DNA from: Armatimonadota bacterium
Lineage (GTDB): Bacteria; Sysuimicrobiota; Sysuimicrobiia; Sysuimicrobiales; Sysuimicrobiaceae
Assembly: GCA_025059775.1 (NCBI GenBank)
Contig: JANXCW010000009.1
Location: 48,595 to 112,594 of the forward strand
Direction of reading: 5' to 3'
Length of the DNA stretch: 64,000 nucleotides
This document shows, piece by piece, positions 1 through 8,530 of this stretch. Within the stretch, counting starts at the first letter, position 1, and each line of letters opens with the position of its first letter. A program made the position numbers and the translations under genes. The notes under the pieces are model-generated. The model did no database searches, was not told where the DNA came from, and saw nothing but the letters and a program-made list of their open reading frames with translations.

Positions 1-237
1 GCAGCTCCACTCCAGGGCCAACCGCAGGGCGGGGACGTCCGCCACGTGGTCGGGGTGCAGGTGGGTGAGGATGAGCCCGTGGAGGCCGTAGATGTCCATC
101 CGCGCCAGCAACCGCGAGAGCACCCCGTGGCCACAGTCCAGGAGGATCCGGCGCCCATCCTCCTCCACCAGGTACCCGGAGCAGGCGCCGCCCGCGGGTG
201 GAAAACCTCCCCAGCGTCCCAGGACCGTAACCCGCAT
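1..237 (-). CDS. MBL-fold metallo-hydrolase, 3' part beyond window
   Basis: The first 79 codons are present and the gene continues past the left window edge. The N-terminus (MRVTVLG) enters a typical metallo-beta-lactamase fold, with a GG/CSG strand-turn, LLDCGHG near residues 32-38 and the metal motif HLHPDH at residues 59-64. The family includes RNase Z-like and other phosphoesterase hydrolases, and the truncated part does not allow a substrate call. ATG at 237 is chosen because the fold begins there. It has no clear Shine-Dalgarno, but a GTGACG-N17-TAGAGT promoter-like pair lies just upstream. It follows the cell-wall amidase gene in the same direction with a gap of 34 bases. Confidence 0.85.
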   Translation of the reverse strand, partial: MRVTVLGRWGGFPPAGGACSGYLVEEDGRRILLDCGHGVLSRLLARMDIYGLHGLILTHLHPDHVADVPALRLALEWSC

Positions 238-246
238 GCCATTCCC

Positions 247-275
247 ACTCTACCAGGCGTGCCCGTACCCGTCAC
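247..275 (-). promoter_or_regulatory. Putative promoter of the MBL-fold gene
   Basis: On the minus strand GTGACG (275-270), a 17-base spacer and TAGAGT (252-247) match the sigma70 spacing. The -10-like box ends 9 bases before the ATG at 237, leaving little or no leader. It overlaps the 3' end of the amidase gene. Confidence 0.35.
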
Positions 276-2029
276 GGTGCCGGAGGGGGCAGGGAGTGCA
301 GGAACCGCATGATGGCCCGGGCCAGGGCCTGGGCCACCTTCTCCCGGAAATCCGGAGTGCGCAGGAGGGCTTCGTCCACGGGGTTGGTGAGGTAGCCGAT
401 CTCCACCAGGACCGCGGGGATGGGACTGTCGCGGAGCACCTTGAAGTTCGCGGTACGGATCCCGCGATCCGGAACGCTGAGGCTTCGGCCCAGCTCCTCC
501 TGGACCAGGATCGCAAGCCGCATCCCATCGGGTTTCAAGTAGTACGTCTCCACTCCCCGAATGACGCTCCGGACGCTGGCGTTCGCGTGAATGCTGACGA
601 ACACCGTAGCTCCCGCCTGCAGGGCGGTGGGAACCCGGGCACCCAGATCCACGGAGACGTCCGTCTCCCGGGTCATCACCACCCGGATTCCCTGACGCTC
701 GAGGAGCGTCCGGAGCCGGAGGGAGACGTCCAGCACCACGTCCTTCTCCACAAGCCCCGTCACCCCGATGGCGCCGGGATCCGATCCTCCATGGCCGGGG
801 TCGAGGGCTACCACGTGCCCGGAGGCACGTCCGCGGGAGGTCGGGGCTTCCTGGACCGCGATCACCACCTGGCGTCCCCCGTCCTCCGCGAGGATCCGGT
901 ACGGCACGGGGGTCCGCCACTGGATCACCACCCGGGTGACCTCTGGGTCCACCTGGAACTGGGCGGCCCGGACCACCTCCACCGGCCCCCCCACCACCAG
1001 CTCCTGCTTGACGGGCACGAATACGCCCGGGAGATCCACCACCAGACGTGGGGGATTCCGCAGGGTAGTTTCCTGGAAGCGTAGGGGTCGGTCCCCCACC
1101 ACCACGATGCGGAACCCGCCCACCTCCCGCACCGCCCGGACCTCCAGGATGCGCGGGGGTTCCTCAGGAGGAGGCCCCGGTGTGGGGGAGGCCTCGGGTG
1201 GGGTGGCGTCCTGCGGGCCCGGGATGGGTTCCCGCGCGGGCGGGGGAGACGAACCCGGCGGCCCTCCGAAGGATCCGCTCCTCGGCCGGAGCAACACCTG
1301 TAGATCAAACCCCGAGCCCGCCCTCACCTCTGCCTCCAGGGGGTCCTCCAGGTCAAGGACCACCCGGGTGATGTACGGTTTAACCTGCAGCTGCCCCACC
1401 CGAATCCGCCGGATCCCGACCTCCCCGATCTCCTGGTCCCGGGTCTCGATCCGCGAGGCCGCGTGGAGGAGATCGAGGACCAAGCGGTCGGGATCCCGCA
1501 GCCACGAGGTCCGGGCCTCCACCGGCCCCGTGGCCTCCACCACCAGCCGCGTACCCGAAAAGGAGCGCTCAAAGACCAGTCGGACCACCTGGGCGGCCAC
1601 GTGCAGGGCCTGTTCCCCGGGCTCCCACTTCACCCAGGCCCCCAGGGCCCGGTATACGGACTCCACGGGCACCATCAGACGGTCCTGGAGGACGAAGGGA
1701 GCGGCCGGAAGCCGGTGGAACTCTGCGCCTACGGCGGCAATGGGATCCCCGGCCCGCAGGACCACCGCCTCTCCCCGTCCCCCACGGACCTCTGCCACAC
1801 GGCGTGCGGGATCCCAGGTAACCGTGGCCCGGTAAGTGCTGAAGGCCTGGTCCACGGGGGCGAAGACCACCCCCTCCCGCAGGAGTGGGGGTGGGTCGGT
1901 GCGTACCTCCTCCCCCAGGACCACCAGGCGCAAGGCGCTCTGGCCCAGGGCCGGCGATCCGGAGAGCAGGAGGAGGACAGCGCAGGAGAGCGCGAGCAGG
2001 ATGGATCTGGGAGGCCGATAGGCGACCAT
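272..2029 (-). CDS. N-acetylmuramoyl-L-alanine amidase (AMIN/Amidase_3)
   Basis: Secreted zinc amidase that cuts the lactyl-L-alanine bond of peptidoglycan. The 585 residues show a signal peptide (1-29), a copper-amine-oxidase-N-like stalk domain (about 30-145), an AMIN domain (148-248), a Pro-rich linker (250-292), a second AMIN domain (293-393) and a C-terminal Amidase_3 domain (404-580). Catalytic-domain landmarks are DPGHGG (zinc ligand H413), E428, H481 in SIHAN and the catalytic E543 in VEIG. AMIN domains usually target the enzyme to cell wall or septum, so a role in cell separation is likely. Double AMIN plus a stalk makes it longer than simple CwlD/AmiC forms. The ATG start begins directly with the signal peptide. 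Confidence 0.93.
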   Translation of the reverse strand: MVAYRPPRSILLALSCAVLLLLSGSPALGQSALRLVVLGEEVRTDPPPLLREGVVFAPVDQAFSTYRATVTWDPARRVAEVRGGRGEAVVLRAGDPIAAVGAEFHRLPAAPFVLQDRLMVPVESVYRALGAWVKWEPGEQALHVAAQVVRLVFERSFSGTRLVVEATGPVEARTSWLRDPDRLVLDLLHAASRIETRDQEIGEVGIRRIRVGQLQVKPYITRVVLDLEDPLEAEVRAGSGFDLQVLLRPRSGSFGGPPGSSPPPAREPIPGPQDATPPEASPTPGPPPEEPPRILEVRAVREVGGFRIVVVGDRPLRFQETTLRNPPRLVVDLPGVFVPVKQELVVGGPVEVVRAAQFQVDPEVTRVVIQWRTPVPYRILAEDGGRQVVIAVQEAPTSRGRASGHVVALDPGHGGSDPGAIGVTGLVEKDVVLDVSLRLRTLLERQGIRVVMTRETDVSVDLGARVPTALQAGATVFVSIHANASVRSVIRGVETYYLKPDGMRLAILVQEELGRSLSVPDRGIRTANFKVLRDSPIPAVLVEIGYLTNPVDEALLRTPDFREKVAQALARAIMRFLHSLPPPAP

Positions 2030-2115
2030 GGACTGCTACAAGGGCGCTCCCCTCTCCCGGTTCGAGACGGCAGAGCAAAACTCCTGCCGCAAGCTGCGCG
2101 ATTCAGAAATTCAGG

Positions 2116-2158
2116 AAAAAAGGAGAAGGGCCCCGGCGGTCCCGGGGCCCTTCTCCTT
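2116..2158 (-). terminator. Rho-independent terminator of ferritin-like gene
   Basis: Perfect 17-bp stem (2120-2136 with 2142-2158) around a 5-base loop, followed on the minus strand by six T residues (2121-2116). The stem overlaps the first base of the ferritin-like stop codon and separates that gene from the amidase gene downstream. Confidence 0.9.
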
Positions 2159-2649
2159 CAGCTGCGGCGGCGCTTGGCGATCAGGGCTTCCAGGAACTCC
2201 TCGTGCCGGACTTCGTCCGCCAGGAGCTCCGTGGCCAGTTTGTAGGTGACGGGGTCCTTTCCGAAGGTCAGCTTCGCAAGGCGGTTGTAGACCTCGATGG
2301 CCTGCCGCTCTGCCCGGATCTGATCCTCCACCATCCCGTCCGCGTCCGCCCAGTCCGCCCGGGGCGCGGTCCACGGGGCATTCGCCCCAGCTTCCCAGTC
2401 CTTGGGGTGCACCACGGGGTCGCCTCCCAGCTCCACGATGCGGAGGGCCAGCTTCTTCGCGTGTTCCAGTTCCTCCCGGGCCTCCTGTTCGAAGTGCTCC
2501 ACCAGCTCCTCCCCGTGCCACCCCTCCGCTACCTGCGCGGTGATCCAGTACGAGTAGAAGGCGAGGAGCTCATCGAGATATGCGCTCTTCAGTTCCCGAA
2601 CGAGCTGCTCCACATCCAGCTCCACGATGGCGCGACCCTTTTGTCCCAT
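2158..2649 (-). CDS. Ferritin-like diiron protein
   Basis: A 163-residue four-helix-bundle protein of the ferritin/bacterioferritin superfamily. The diiron site can be read directly: E27 in helix 1, E60-x-x-H63 in helix 2, E114 in helix 3 and E146-x-x-H149 in helix 4. Proteins of this type oxidise and store iron or detoxify peroxide in the cytoplasm. An insert rich in Trp, Asp and Pro (about 77-101) joins helices 2 and 3 and is longer than in plain bacterioferritin. No haem-binding Met could be assigned, so no subfamily is claimed. A textbook AGGAGG lies 6 bases before the ATG, and the gene ends in a strong intrinsic terminator, so it is probably a single-gene unit. Confidence 0.85.
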   Translation of the reverse strand: MGQKGRAIVELDVEQLVRELKSAYLDELLAFYSYWITAQVAEGWHGEELVEHFEQEAREELEHAKKLALRIVELGGDPVVHPKDWEAGANAPWTAPRADWADADGMVEDQIRAERQAIEVYNRLAKLTFGKDPVTYKLATELLADEVRHEEFLEALIAKRRRS

Positions 2650-2724
2650 GGGATCCCTCCTGATTCCGCGTTCTCCTCCCCATCGTCTTACAGATCGGCC
2701 GATTAGGAAAGCCCCACAATCCCA

Positions 2725-3429
2725 TCAGGGTGCTCCTCGGAGGTGGTCCAAAAGCCGCATGAGGGCCTCGCAATCCTGACACCCCGGGTGGCCCCGGGGG
2801 GGCGTAGGGTGTGCCAGGATCTCCCGGACCCGTCGAAGGAGAGGGGGGATGAGGCGGTCGGGATCGAGGCGCACCCGCCGGCGAACCGCCCGGAACAGGA
2901 GCGCCACCCGGGACCCATCCCGGGTCGTGTGGAACCGTCGAGGCTCCAGGTACACCAGGGAAAGGCCGGAGATGGGCGTGTACCCCAGGTGCTGCGCGAT
3001 GTACGCATACCCGTTGAGCTGCACTTCGTAGGCGGGGAGGGTCAGGTCCTGGTTCTCCGTGAGGCGTGCGGTCTTGTAGTCCACGATGTGGTACGAACCG
3101 TCGGCCAACCGGAAGATCTCGTCGGGCTCCCCCCGCAGCACCAGCCCCAGCCGGCGATCCTCCACCTGGAACACGCGCCACTGAAGCCGGTGCGGGGCCA
3201 CATACCCCACCACCCGGCCTAACCGGGGGAACCAACCGGGCAGCATCCCGTACCGATCCATGTGGTCCCGGATGACCTGCTTGGTGGCCCGGTCAATCTC
3301 GCCCAGCACCCCGGGGAAGGGCATCTGGTAGGGAACCGGCAGGTGGTAGGTGATCCAGAAGCAGCGCGGACACCCCCCTTCCATCACCTCCCCCAGGCGC
3401 CGCACGGAGATCCGGATGGGTTCGTGCAT
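2725..3429 (-). CDS. Cas4/RecB-like PD-(D/E)XK nuclease with putative Fe-S cluster
   Basis: 234 residues. The core matches the PD-(D/E)XK nuclease fold: GEPDEIF (D103), then IVDYKT (D117, K119), then QLNGY (Q136), in the order seen in Cas4, AddB and RecB nuclease domains. Two cysteines near the N-terminus (C20, C23) and two near the C-terminus (C217, C220) bracket the core, the arrangement that holds a [4Fe-4S] cluster in Cas4 and AddB. No helicase domain is attached and no CRISPR array or cas gene lies in the window, so this is a solitary DNA nuclease, probably in repair. A GGGGAGGGG site precedes the ATG. The upstream DUF763 gene is separated by a terminator-like hairpin. Confidence 0.8.
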   Translation of the reverse strand: MHEPIRISVRRLGEVMEGGCPRCFWITYHLPVPYQMPFPGVLGEIDRATKQVIRDHMDRYGMLPGWFPRLGRVVGYVAPHRLQWRVFQVEDRRLGLVLRGEPDEIFRLADGSYHIVDYKTARLTENQDLTLPAYEVQLNGYAYIAQHLGYTPISGLSLVYLEPRRFHTTRDGSRVALLFRAVRRRVRLDPDRLIPPLLRRVREILAHPTPPRGHPGCQDCEALMRLLDHLRGAP

Positions 3430-3446
3430 CCCCTCCCCTCTGTACC

Positions 3447-3478
3447 AAAAATTCGAACGCCTGTGCGTCCGAATTTTT
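3447..3478 (-). terminator. Palindromic terminator between DUF763 and Cas4-like genes
   Basis: A 14-base arm (3447-3460) pairs with 3465-3478 around CTGT with one mismatch. The outer five base pairs are A/T, so a U-run follows the stem on either strand and the hairpin could work in both directions. It stands 39 bases after the DUF763 stop codon. Confidence 0.75.
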
Positions 3479-3516
3479 CTCCGATCCTGCTCCGGGTTCC
3501 TGCCGGGTGAGGGGAT

Positions 3517-4596
3517 TCAGGGGTTCGCGGGCTGGACGAACCGGTGCAGGCGGCGGAGGGCCTCCAGCCGGTCGGATTCTCCCGTGCGGGCCCGACGCAG
3601 CGCGTCCTCCAGGGTGGCCACGGTGCGGTCGTAGGTGGTCCGATCCACGGGATACGGGTGGCCGTCCTTCCCCCCATGGGCAAAGCTATAGCGGGCCGGA
3701 TCCCGCCACGAGAGGGGGACTCCCGTCAGCAGCTCCGAGAGCAGCGCCAGGGCACGCAGGGTCTTGGCGCCCACGCCGGGAATGCCCAGGAGGTGCTCGA
3801 AGTCGGGAGCTTGAGCCTCGTATGTACGGAGGAGGGCGGCGTGCAGCCGGTTGGGGTGTAGATCCTCCAGACGGATCGCGTGCCGTGCAGGCATGACCAG
3901 CACCCGCTGGAATTCCGGCAGGAGCCGCTCCGGGTGCTCCCGGGCTAGGGCGGCCACGGCCTCCCGGACGGGCTCGGCTTCCGCGGCCACCAGGTTCAGG
4001 GTGGGTGTGCGGATGTCACAGCACACCGCGGCGTGGGGCTCGCACACGAACGACCGGACTTCTTCCCCCAACCAGTGGTACCGCCGGGCGGTGCGGTCCA
4101 CGGGACGCATCCCCTGCTGGATCACCGCCCAGGAGCCATCCCGGGCCACGAGGAGGGTGTGGTGGTAGAGCTCGTAGCCGTCCTGGACCGCGCTGCCATC
4201 TACCTTCGCGGTCAGACGACTGACGCGGACCAGTGCCTCCACGTCCACCCCGAATCGGTCCCCGTAGCGCCGCAGCTCCTCGGGGGTGGACCGAGCGGCC
4301 TGCCCTTTGCCTCCCGCCACGAAGAGGCCCAGATCCCCCTCCGCGCCGCGCACCGCCTCCTTGAGGGCCCCGCACACGGTGGTGGTGAGGCCGCTGCTGT
4401 GCCAGTCAAATCCCAGCAGGCACCCGAAGGCCTGAAACCAGAAGGGATCGCTGAGCCGGCGCAGCACGCCGTGGGGGCCGATGTCCTCCACCAGGGCGGC
4501 CAGCACCGCGCGGCCGAGCCGCACCATACGGGCAAACAGCCAGCGTGGAGCGGAACCGGAGTGGAGGGGGAGCGTGGCGATTCCGGTCCGGTGCAC
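3517..4596 (-). CDS. DUF763 family protein
   Basis: 359 residues opening with the diagnostic DUF763 signature (RTGIATLPLHSG, then APRWLFARM). The family is known mostly from archaea and thermophilic bacteria and has no established function. Visible features are a Gly/Lys-rich GGKGQ segment near residue 95, a conserved central part with several His and Cys, and a helix-hairpin-helix-like LGIPGVGAKTLRAL around residue 270, a motif that usually contacts DNA backbone. This suggests a nucleic-acid role, which is inference. GTG is the start, supported by GGAGG 7 bases upstream. It lies 21 bases downstream of the amidohydrolase gene in the same direction and upstream of a Cas4-like nuclease. Confidence 0.85.
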   Translation of the reverse strand: MHRTGIATLPLHSGSAPRWLFARMVRLGRAVLAALVEDIGPHGVLRRLSDPFWFQAFGCLLGFDWHSSGLTTTVCGALKEAVRGAEGDLGLFVAGGKGQAARSTPEELRRYGDRFGVDVEALVRVSRLTAKVDGSAVQDGYELYHHTLLVARDGSWAVIQQGMRPVDRTARRYHWLGEEVRSFVCEPHAAVCCDIRTPTLNLVAAEAEPVREAVAALAREHPERLLPEFQRVLVMPARHAIRLEDLHPNRLHAALLRTYEAQAPDFEHLLGIPGVGAKTLRALALLSELLTGVPLSWRDPARYSFAHGGKDGHPYPVDRTTYDRTVATLEDALRRARTGESDRLEALRRLHRFVQPANP

Positions 4597-4617
4597 AGGT
4601 CCGCCTCCACCGGCAGC

Positions 4618-5685
4618 TTAGCGGGTTCCGGCAACTCCTGGGAGGCGGAGGATCCGAAAGGCGTTCCCCGAGAAGATCTGCAGCCTCTCCCCCGGGAAGA
4701 CAGGGAGGGCTTCGACGGCATGGACGGCTCCCTGCAGATAGGCCCACCCCTCCTCGGGACCAAACGGCATATCGGATCCAAAGAGCAGGCGCTCCGGCCC
4801 GAAGAACGCCAGGGCGCACGCGAGGGCTGGGGCATTCCCGAACACCGCGGTGTCCGCGTAGAACATCCGGAGGGTCTCCCAAACCGGCCGCTGCAACCCC
4901 TCCCACGCCGCGATGTCCTCCGGGGCCTCCGGGTGCAATACTGCTCGCTCCAGCCCGCCGCGGGGTCCCACACGGCCCGCCACGTAGGGCAGAATTCCGC
5001 CCGCATGGTGTGTGAGGATCTTCAAGCGGGGGAAATGCTCGAAGATCCCGGAGAAGGCCAGACGGATCATGAAGGCCGCGGTTTCGTATGGCCAGCCCAA
5101 CGCCCACCAGATCCCGTACCTCGAGCGCCCCTCCGTGGGGTAATCCGGGACTCCCGGTCCCCGGGTGGGATGGACCCAGATGGGGAGATCGTAGGCAGCC
5201 ATGCGCGCAAACAAGGGCAGGAACTCTGGACGGTCCAGGGGTTTTCCGAGCACGTTGGTGAAGATCTGGACCCCCGTGGCCCCCAGCTCCTCTATCGCCC
5301 GCTCCGCTTCCCGCACCGCGGCTTCCACGTCGTCGAGGGGCAAGGACGCCACGAATCCCACGAACCGGTCGGGATAGCGGTCCACCAGCTCCGCCATTCC
5401 GTCGTTTGCCAGCTGCGCCAGCTCCACCGCCCGCCGGCCCCGGGCGAGAACCTCGATAGGGGGGCTCGCCAGGCACAGGACCTGCACATAGGGGTGGAGG
5501 CGATCCATACACCGGAACCGGGCGTCCAGATCCACCAGGGGTGCCATGCGACGGACCGGAGGCTGAAAGGGCCCGGAGATCCCGCCTTCCCCGAGAATCC
5601 GAACCAGGCGGCGGTAGAAGGCCTCTGGGTAGATGTGGGTGAAGACGTCCACCTTCAACGTTTCCCGCGGACGCCCCCCATCCAT
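4618..5685 (-). CDS. Amidohydrolase 2 (ACMSD-like) family protein
   Basis: TIM-barrel metal-dependent hydrolase or decarboxylase of about 355 residues. Motifs seen are DVFTHIYPE near the N-terminus (the first His of the usual HxH is Phe, a known variant in this family), WVHPT (about H172), THHAGG (about H226) and GSDMPFG (about D305). Relatives decarboxylate aromatic acids such as 2,3-dihydroxybenzoate, gamma-resorcylate or 5-carboxyvanillate, which fits the aromatic-acid genes nearby, but the substrate is not proven. ATG at 5685 has a GGGGGAGG just before it. An alternative TTG at 5658 overlaps the permease stop codon as TTGA and would start at the family-typical KVDVFTH. It is the last gene of the transporter cluster. 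Confidence 0.82.
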   Translation of the reverse strand: MDGGRPRETLKVDVFTHIYPEAFYRRLVRILGEGGISGPFQPPVRRMAPLVDLDARFRCMDRLHPYVQVLCLASPPIEVLARGRRAVELAQLANDGMAELVDRYPDRFVGFVASLPLDDVEAAVREAERAIEELGATGVQIFTNVLGKPLDRPEFLPLFARMAAYDLPIWVHPTRGPGVPDYPTEGRSRYGIWWALGWPYETAAFMIRLAFSGIFEHFPRLKILTHHAGGILPYVAGRVGPRGGLERAVLHPEAPEDIAAWEGLQRPVWETLRMFYADTAVFGNAPALACALAFFGPERLLFGSDMPFGPEEGWAYLQGAVHAVEALPVFPGERLQIFSGNAFRILRLPGVAGTR

Positions 5686-7433
5686 CCGCCTCCCCCCCAG
5701 CGGCCCGCGGCGTACACCCAGGCCAGCAGGATCCCCACCACCAGCAGCCCCAGGGCGCTTGCCTCGCCCATACGGCCCGCGTCGTAGAGCTGCCAGATGC
5801 GAACTCCCGCCACCACGCTCTCCGGCTGGTACAGGAGCAGGGCCAGGGTACTCTCCCGGTAGTGGGCCACGAAGTGCAGCAGCCACCCTCCCAGGATCCC
5901 CGGCAGGATCACGGGGATCAGCACCCGCCGCAGGACCGCGGTCCTGCTCGCGCCGCAGACCCAGGCCGCCTCCTCCAGCTCCTTTCCCACCTGCATCACT
6001 GCGGCCCGGGCGGAGCGGCTTACGATCCCCGTGCGCGCCGCATACACGAGCCCCAGCATCCACACCGTCCCGTAGACCCCCCTCCCCACCCACAGGTACA
6101 GCAGCATGGCCGCGAGTCCGAGGACCACGGAGGGTAAGGTGACGGAGGAAAGCAGCACGTAATCCATACCGCTCCACACCCTACCCCCCCGGCGCACGTC
6201 CAACCAGGCCACCATCACCCCCAGGCCCATGGCCAAGGTGGCCCCAAGCCCGCTCGCCACGGCACTGTTCGCCAGGGCCTTCCACGTGACCTCCTCCCTC
6301 AGCACCAGCCCCCAGGCCCTCAAATCCCACCGCCCCAGCCGCTCGAAGCCGTTGCTGAAGGCCTCCGGAAAGCAGCTCAGGATCCCCAGGAGGAGGATGG
6401 GTGCGAGGGCGAGCAGCGCCGCAAGGATGCTGAGGTATGTGAGGCCTGCAACCCGTCCCACCGGGCCGAGGCTCACCCCACCTCCCTGGAACCCCTTGCC
6501 CCCGATGGTGGTATACCGCTCGCTCGCGCCCATCCACCTCCGGAGGCCGGCCAGTGCCACAAACCCCAGGAGGAGCCCCGGGACCGCGAGGGCCGCTACT
6601 TTTCCGTACTCCGGGAGTGCGGAGATGGAGTGCACCGCGAAGTACAGGGTGCTGCTGTACACGCGGATCCCCGCAGGTGCCCCGAGCAGGAGCGGGATCT
6701 CGAAGCTCTCCAGGGCGATGAGGGCGGAGAGGATTCCGGCAGCGCCGATGGCCGGGCGGAGGAGGGGCCAGACGATCCTGCGCAGGGTGCCCGGCACCGT
6801 GGCGCCACTCACCCACGCAGCCTCCTCCAGGCGCAGGTCCAGCCCTCGGAGAGCGCCGGAGATCAGGATGAACGTCAGGGGCACCAAGCCGAGCCCTTGG
6901 GCCAGCACCATCCCTGGCAGGCTAAAGGCGTTGAGGAGGCCTCCCGGAATCCCCGCCTTCCGGAAGAGCACATTCAACAGTCCGGTCCCCGGCGCAAAGA
7001 GGAGGATCCAGCTGATGCTCTGCACCACGGGGGGAACCATGAGGGGAGCCACCATCAGGGCGTAGAAGGCCCGCCGGCCGGGTACGTTCGTGCGCTCCAC
7101 GAGCCACGCGGCGATTCCGCCCGCCAGGAGCGCGACGCCGGTAGCACCTGCCACATACACCGCGGTGTGCCCTAGCATCCGGGCGTAGGCGGAGCCGCCT
7201 CCCACCAGTTCTCGGTAGTTCTCCAACCCCCACCGCGCGGAGGCCTCGAAGGGCAGGACGTTGCTGCCCACCCGCAGGCTGCTGAGGATCAGGGTCACCA
7301 AAGGCACCAGGAGGAGCCAACCGACCGTGAGGACCACCAGGATCTCGAAGGCCTTCCGACCAAACGCCTCTACCTGGCCCGACCAGTCCGGCCTCGAAAC
7401 CGCCTCCTCACGGACCTGGACCCTCAGCTGCAC
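5655..7433 (-). CDS. ABC transporter permease, two fused permease units (iron/spermidine type)
   Basis: About 592 residues with roughly 12 membrane helices arranged as two BPD_transp_1 units, each with an EAAW-type cytoplasmic loop (LEEAAWVSGA in the first half, LEEAAWVCGA in the second) that contacts the ATPase. This duplicated layout is typical of FbpB/AfuB-type importers. GTG at 7433 is chosen because it follows the upstream stop codon by about 30 bases and has a GGGAGCGGGAA site. An in-frame start at 7538 would overlap the binding-protein gene with low-complexity sequence. Partner binding proteins lie at 7465 and 9235, but no ATP-binding subunit is in this cluster. Confidence 0.88.
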   Translation of the reverse strand: MQLRVQVREEAVSRPDWSGQVEAFGRKAFEILVVLTVGWLLLVPLVTLILSSLRVGSNVLPFEASARWGLENYRELVGGGSAYARMLGHTAVYVAGATGVALLAGGIAAWLVERTNVPGRRAFYALMVAPLMVPPVVQSISWILLFAPGTGLLNVLFRKAGIPGGLLNAFSLPGMVLAQGLGLVPLTFILISGALRGLDLRLEEAAWVSGATVPGTLRRIVWPLLRPAIGAAGILSALIALESFEIPLLLGAPAGIRVYSSTLYFAVHSISALPEYGKVAALAVPGLLLGFVALAGLRRWMGASERYTTIGGKGFQGGGVSLGPVGRVAGLTYLSILAALLALAPILLLGILSCFPEAFSNGFERLGRWDLRAWGLVLREEVTWKALANSAVASGLGATLAMGLGVMVAWLDVRRGGRVWSGMDYVLLSSVTLPSVVLGLAAMLLYLWVGRGVYGTVWMLGLVYAARTGIVSRSARAAVMQVGKELEEAAWVCGASRTAVLRRVLIPVILPGILGGWLLHFVAHYRESTLALLLYQPESVVAGVRIWQLYDAGRMGEASALGLLVVGILLAWVYAAGRWGGGGWMGGVRGKR

Positions 7434-7464
7434 TTCCCGCCCGCTCCCGATCCGTGTTCCGAAC

Positions 7465-8496
7465 TTACCGTTCCTCCCCGAGGACGATCCGGCGGATTCG
7501 CTCGAAGAGCTCCACCCGCCGCAGGGCGCGCCGCTCATCCTCCAGGACGATGCGGATGCCCCGTCGGTCGTAGAGCTTGCGAATGGAAGAGCCGCTCCCC
7601 GGAGCCACGTCCCAGAACCCCTCCCGCTCCAGGGCTGCCCGGCCTTCCCGGGTCATGTACCAGATGGCGAACAGCCGCGCGGCCTCCGGATGCGGCGAGC
7701 CCTGGAGGATGGCCAGCGCGAACTGGGAGGCATACGTCACGGGACCCACCGGGGCCCACTCCAGGCTCACCCCCGCCATCCTGCGCTGCTCCACCTGGTG
7801 GGCGAAGGCTCCCACCCACAGGTCCCGATCCCCCCGCAGGACGAGCTGCTCCACGGTGGCGGGCTGCGGCACCACCGCGAGCCCCATCTCCCGCAGGCGG
7901 CGGGCATACTGCAGGGCCCACTCCTCCCCTCGGAGCACCCCCAGGGCCGCGATCCAGTTCCCCACCGCGATGGCGTCTCCCACCAGGCGGTTGCGCCACC
8001 GCTCCTGCAGAAGGTCCTCCCACGTGCGCGGGAGTTCCTCCGTTCGGATCCGCCCCGGGCGGTACGCCACCGCATACACCCCGCTGATGAATCGCAGGCC
8101 GTACCCGTCCAGGGTGAGCACGCCCACGGGCACCCCGTACGGTGCCAGATCCTCCCGGGCCACGTAGGGACGGAGCAGCCCCCGCCCGCGCACCAAGCTC
8201 AGTCCTGGCAGGCTCCAGAGAAGCACATCGTAGTTGCGCCTTCCCACGAGGGCTTCCGCCACCACCCGGCTTGGCGCATTCGGGTCCAACACCAGCCGTA
8301 CGCCGACCCCGGGATTGCCTTCCTCGAATCGCACCTTCAGCGGCTCTCCCAGCTGTGGGACGCTGGTGAGCAGCACCACACTCCCTTCCCTCCGGGCCCG
8401 CTCCCGGAGCTCCTGGAGCGGATCTGGCCCTCCCACGGCCACCCCCCACCCCACGAGGCAGACGATCAACACGCCCAGCCACTTCCGCATACCCAT
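7465..8496 (-). CDS. ABC transporter substrate-binding protein (iron/thiamine type)
   Basis: 343 residues with a signal peptide (about 1-22) and an extracellular solute-binding fold of the Fbp/ThiB class. It is a paralogue of the protein at 9235-10281: both carry a DxLLWSLPGL or DLMLWSLPGL segment, an RIRxEE(L/V)PRTW motif and an LRGDRDLW or LRGERDLW segment. The ligand cannot be told from sequence. The adjacent oxygenase, SnoaL-like protein and amidohydrolase suggest an organic substrate rather than iron, but this is inference. The gene sits 31 bases upstream of the double permease in the same operon. Confidence 0.85.
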   Translation of the reverse strand: MGMRKWLGVLIVCLVGWGVAVGGPDPLQELRERARREGSVVLLTSVPQLGEPLKVRFEEGNPGVGVRLVLDPNAPSRVVAEALVGRRNYDVLLWSLPGLSLVRGRGLLRPYVAREDLAPYGVPVGVLTLDGYGLRFISGVYAVAYRPGRIRTEELPRTWEDLLQERWRNRLVGDAIAVGNWIAALGVLRGEEWALQYARRLREMGLAVVPQPATVEQLVLRGDRDLWVGAFAHQVEQRRMAGVSLEWAPVGPVTYASQFALAILQGSPHPEAARLFAIWYMTREGRAALEREGFWDVAPGSGSSIRKLYDRRGIRIVLEDERRALRRVELFERIRRIVLGEER

Positions 8497-8530
8497 CTCC
8501 TCCGTCGTGGGATCCGGCTGCTCTTACGCC

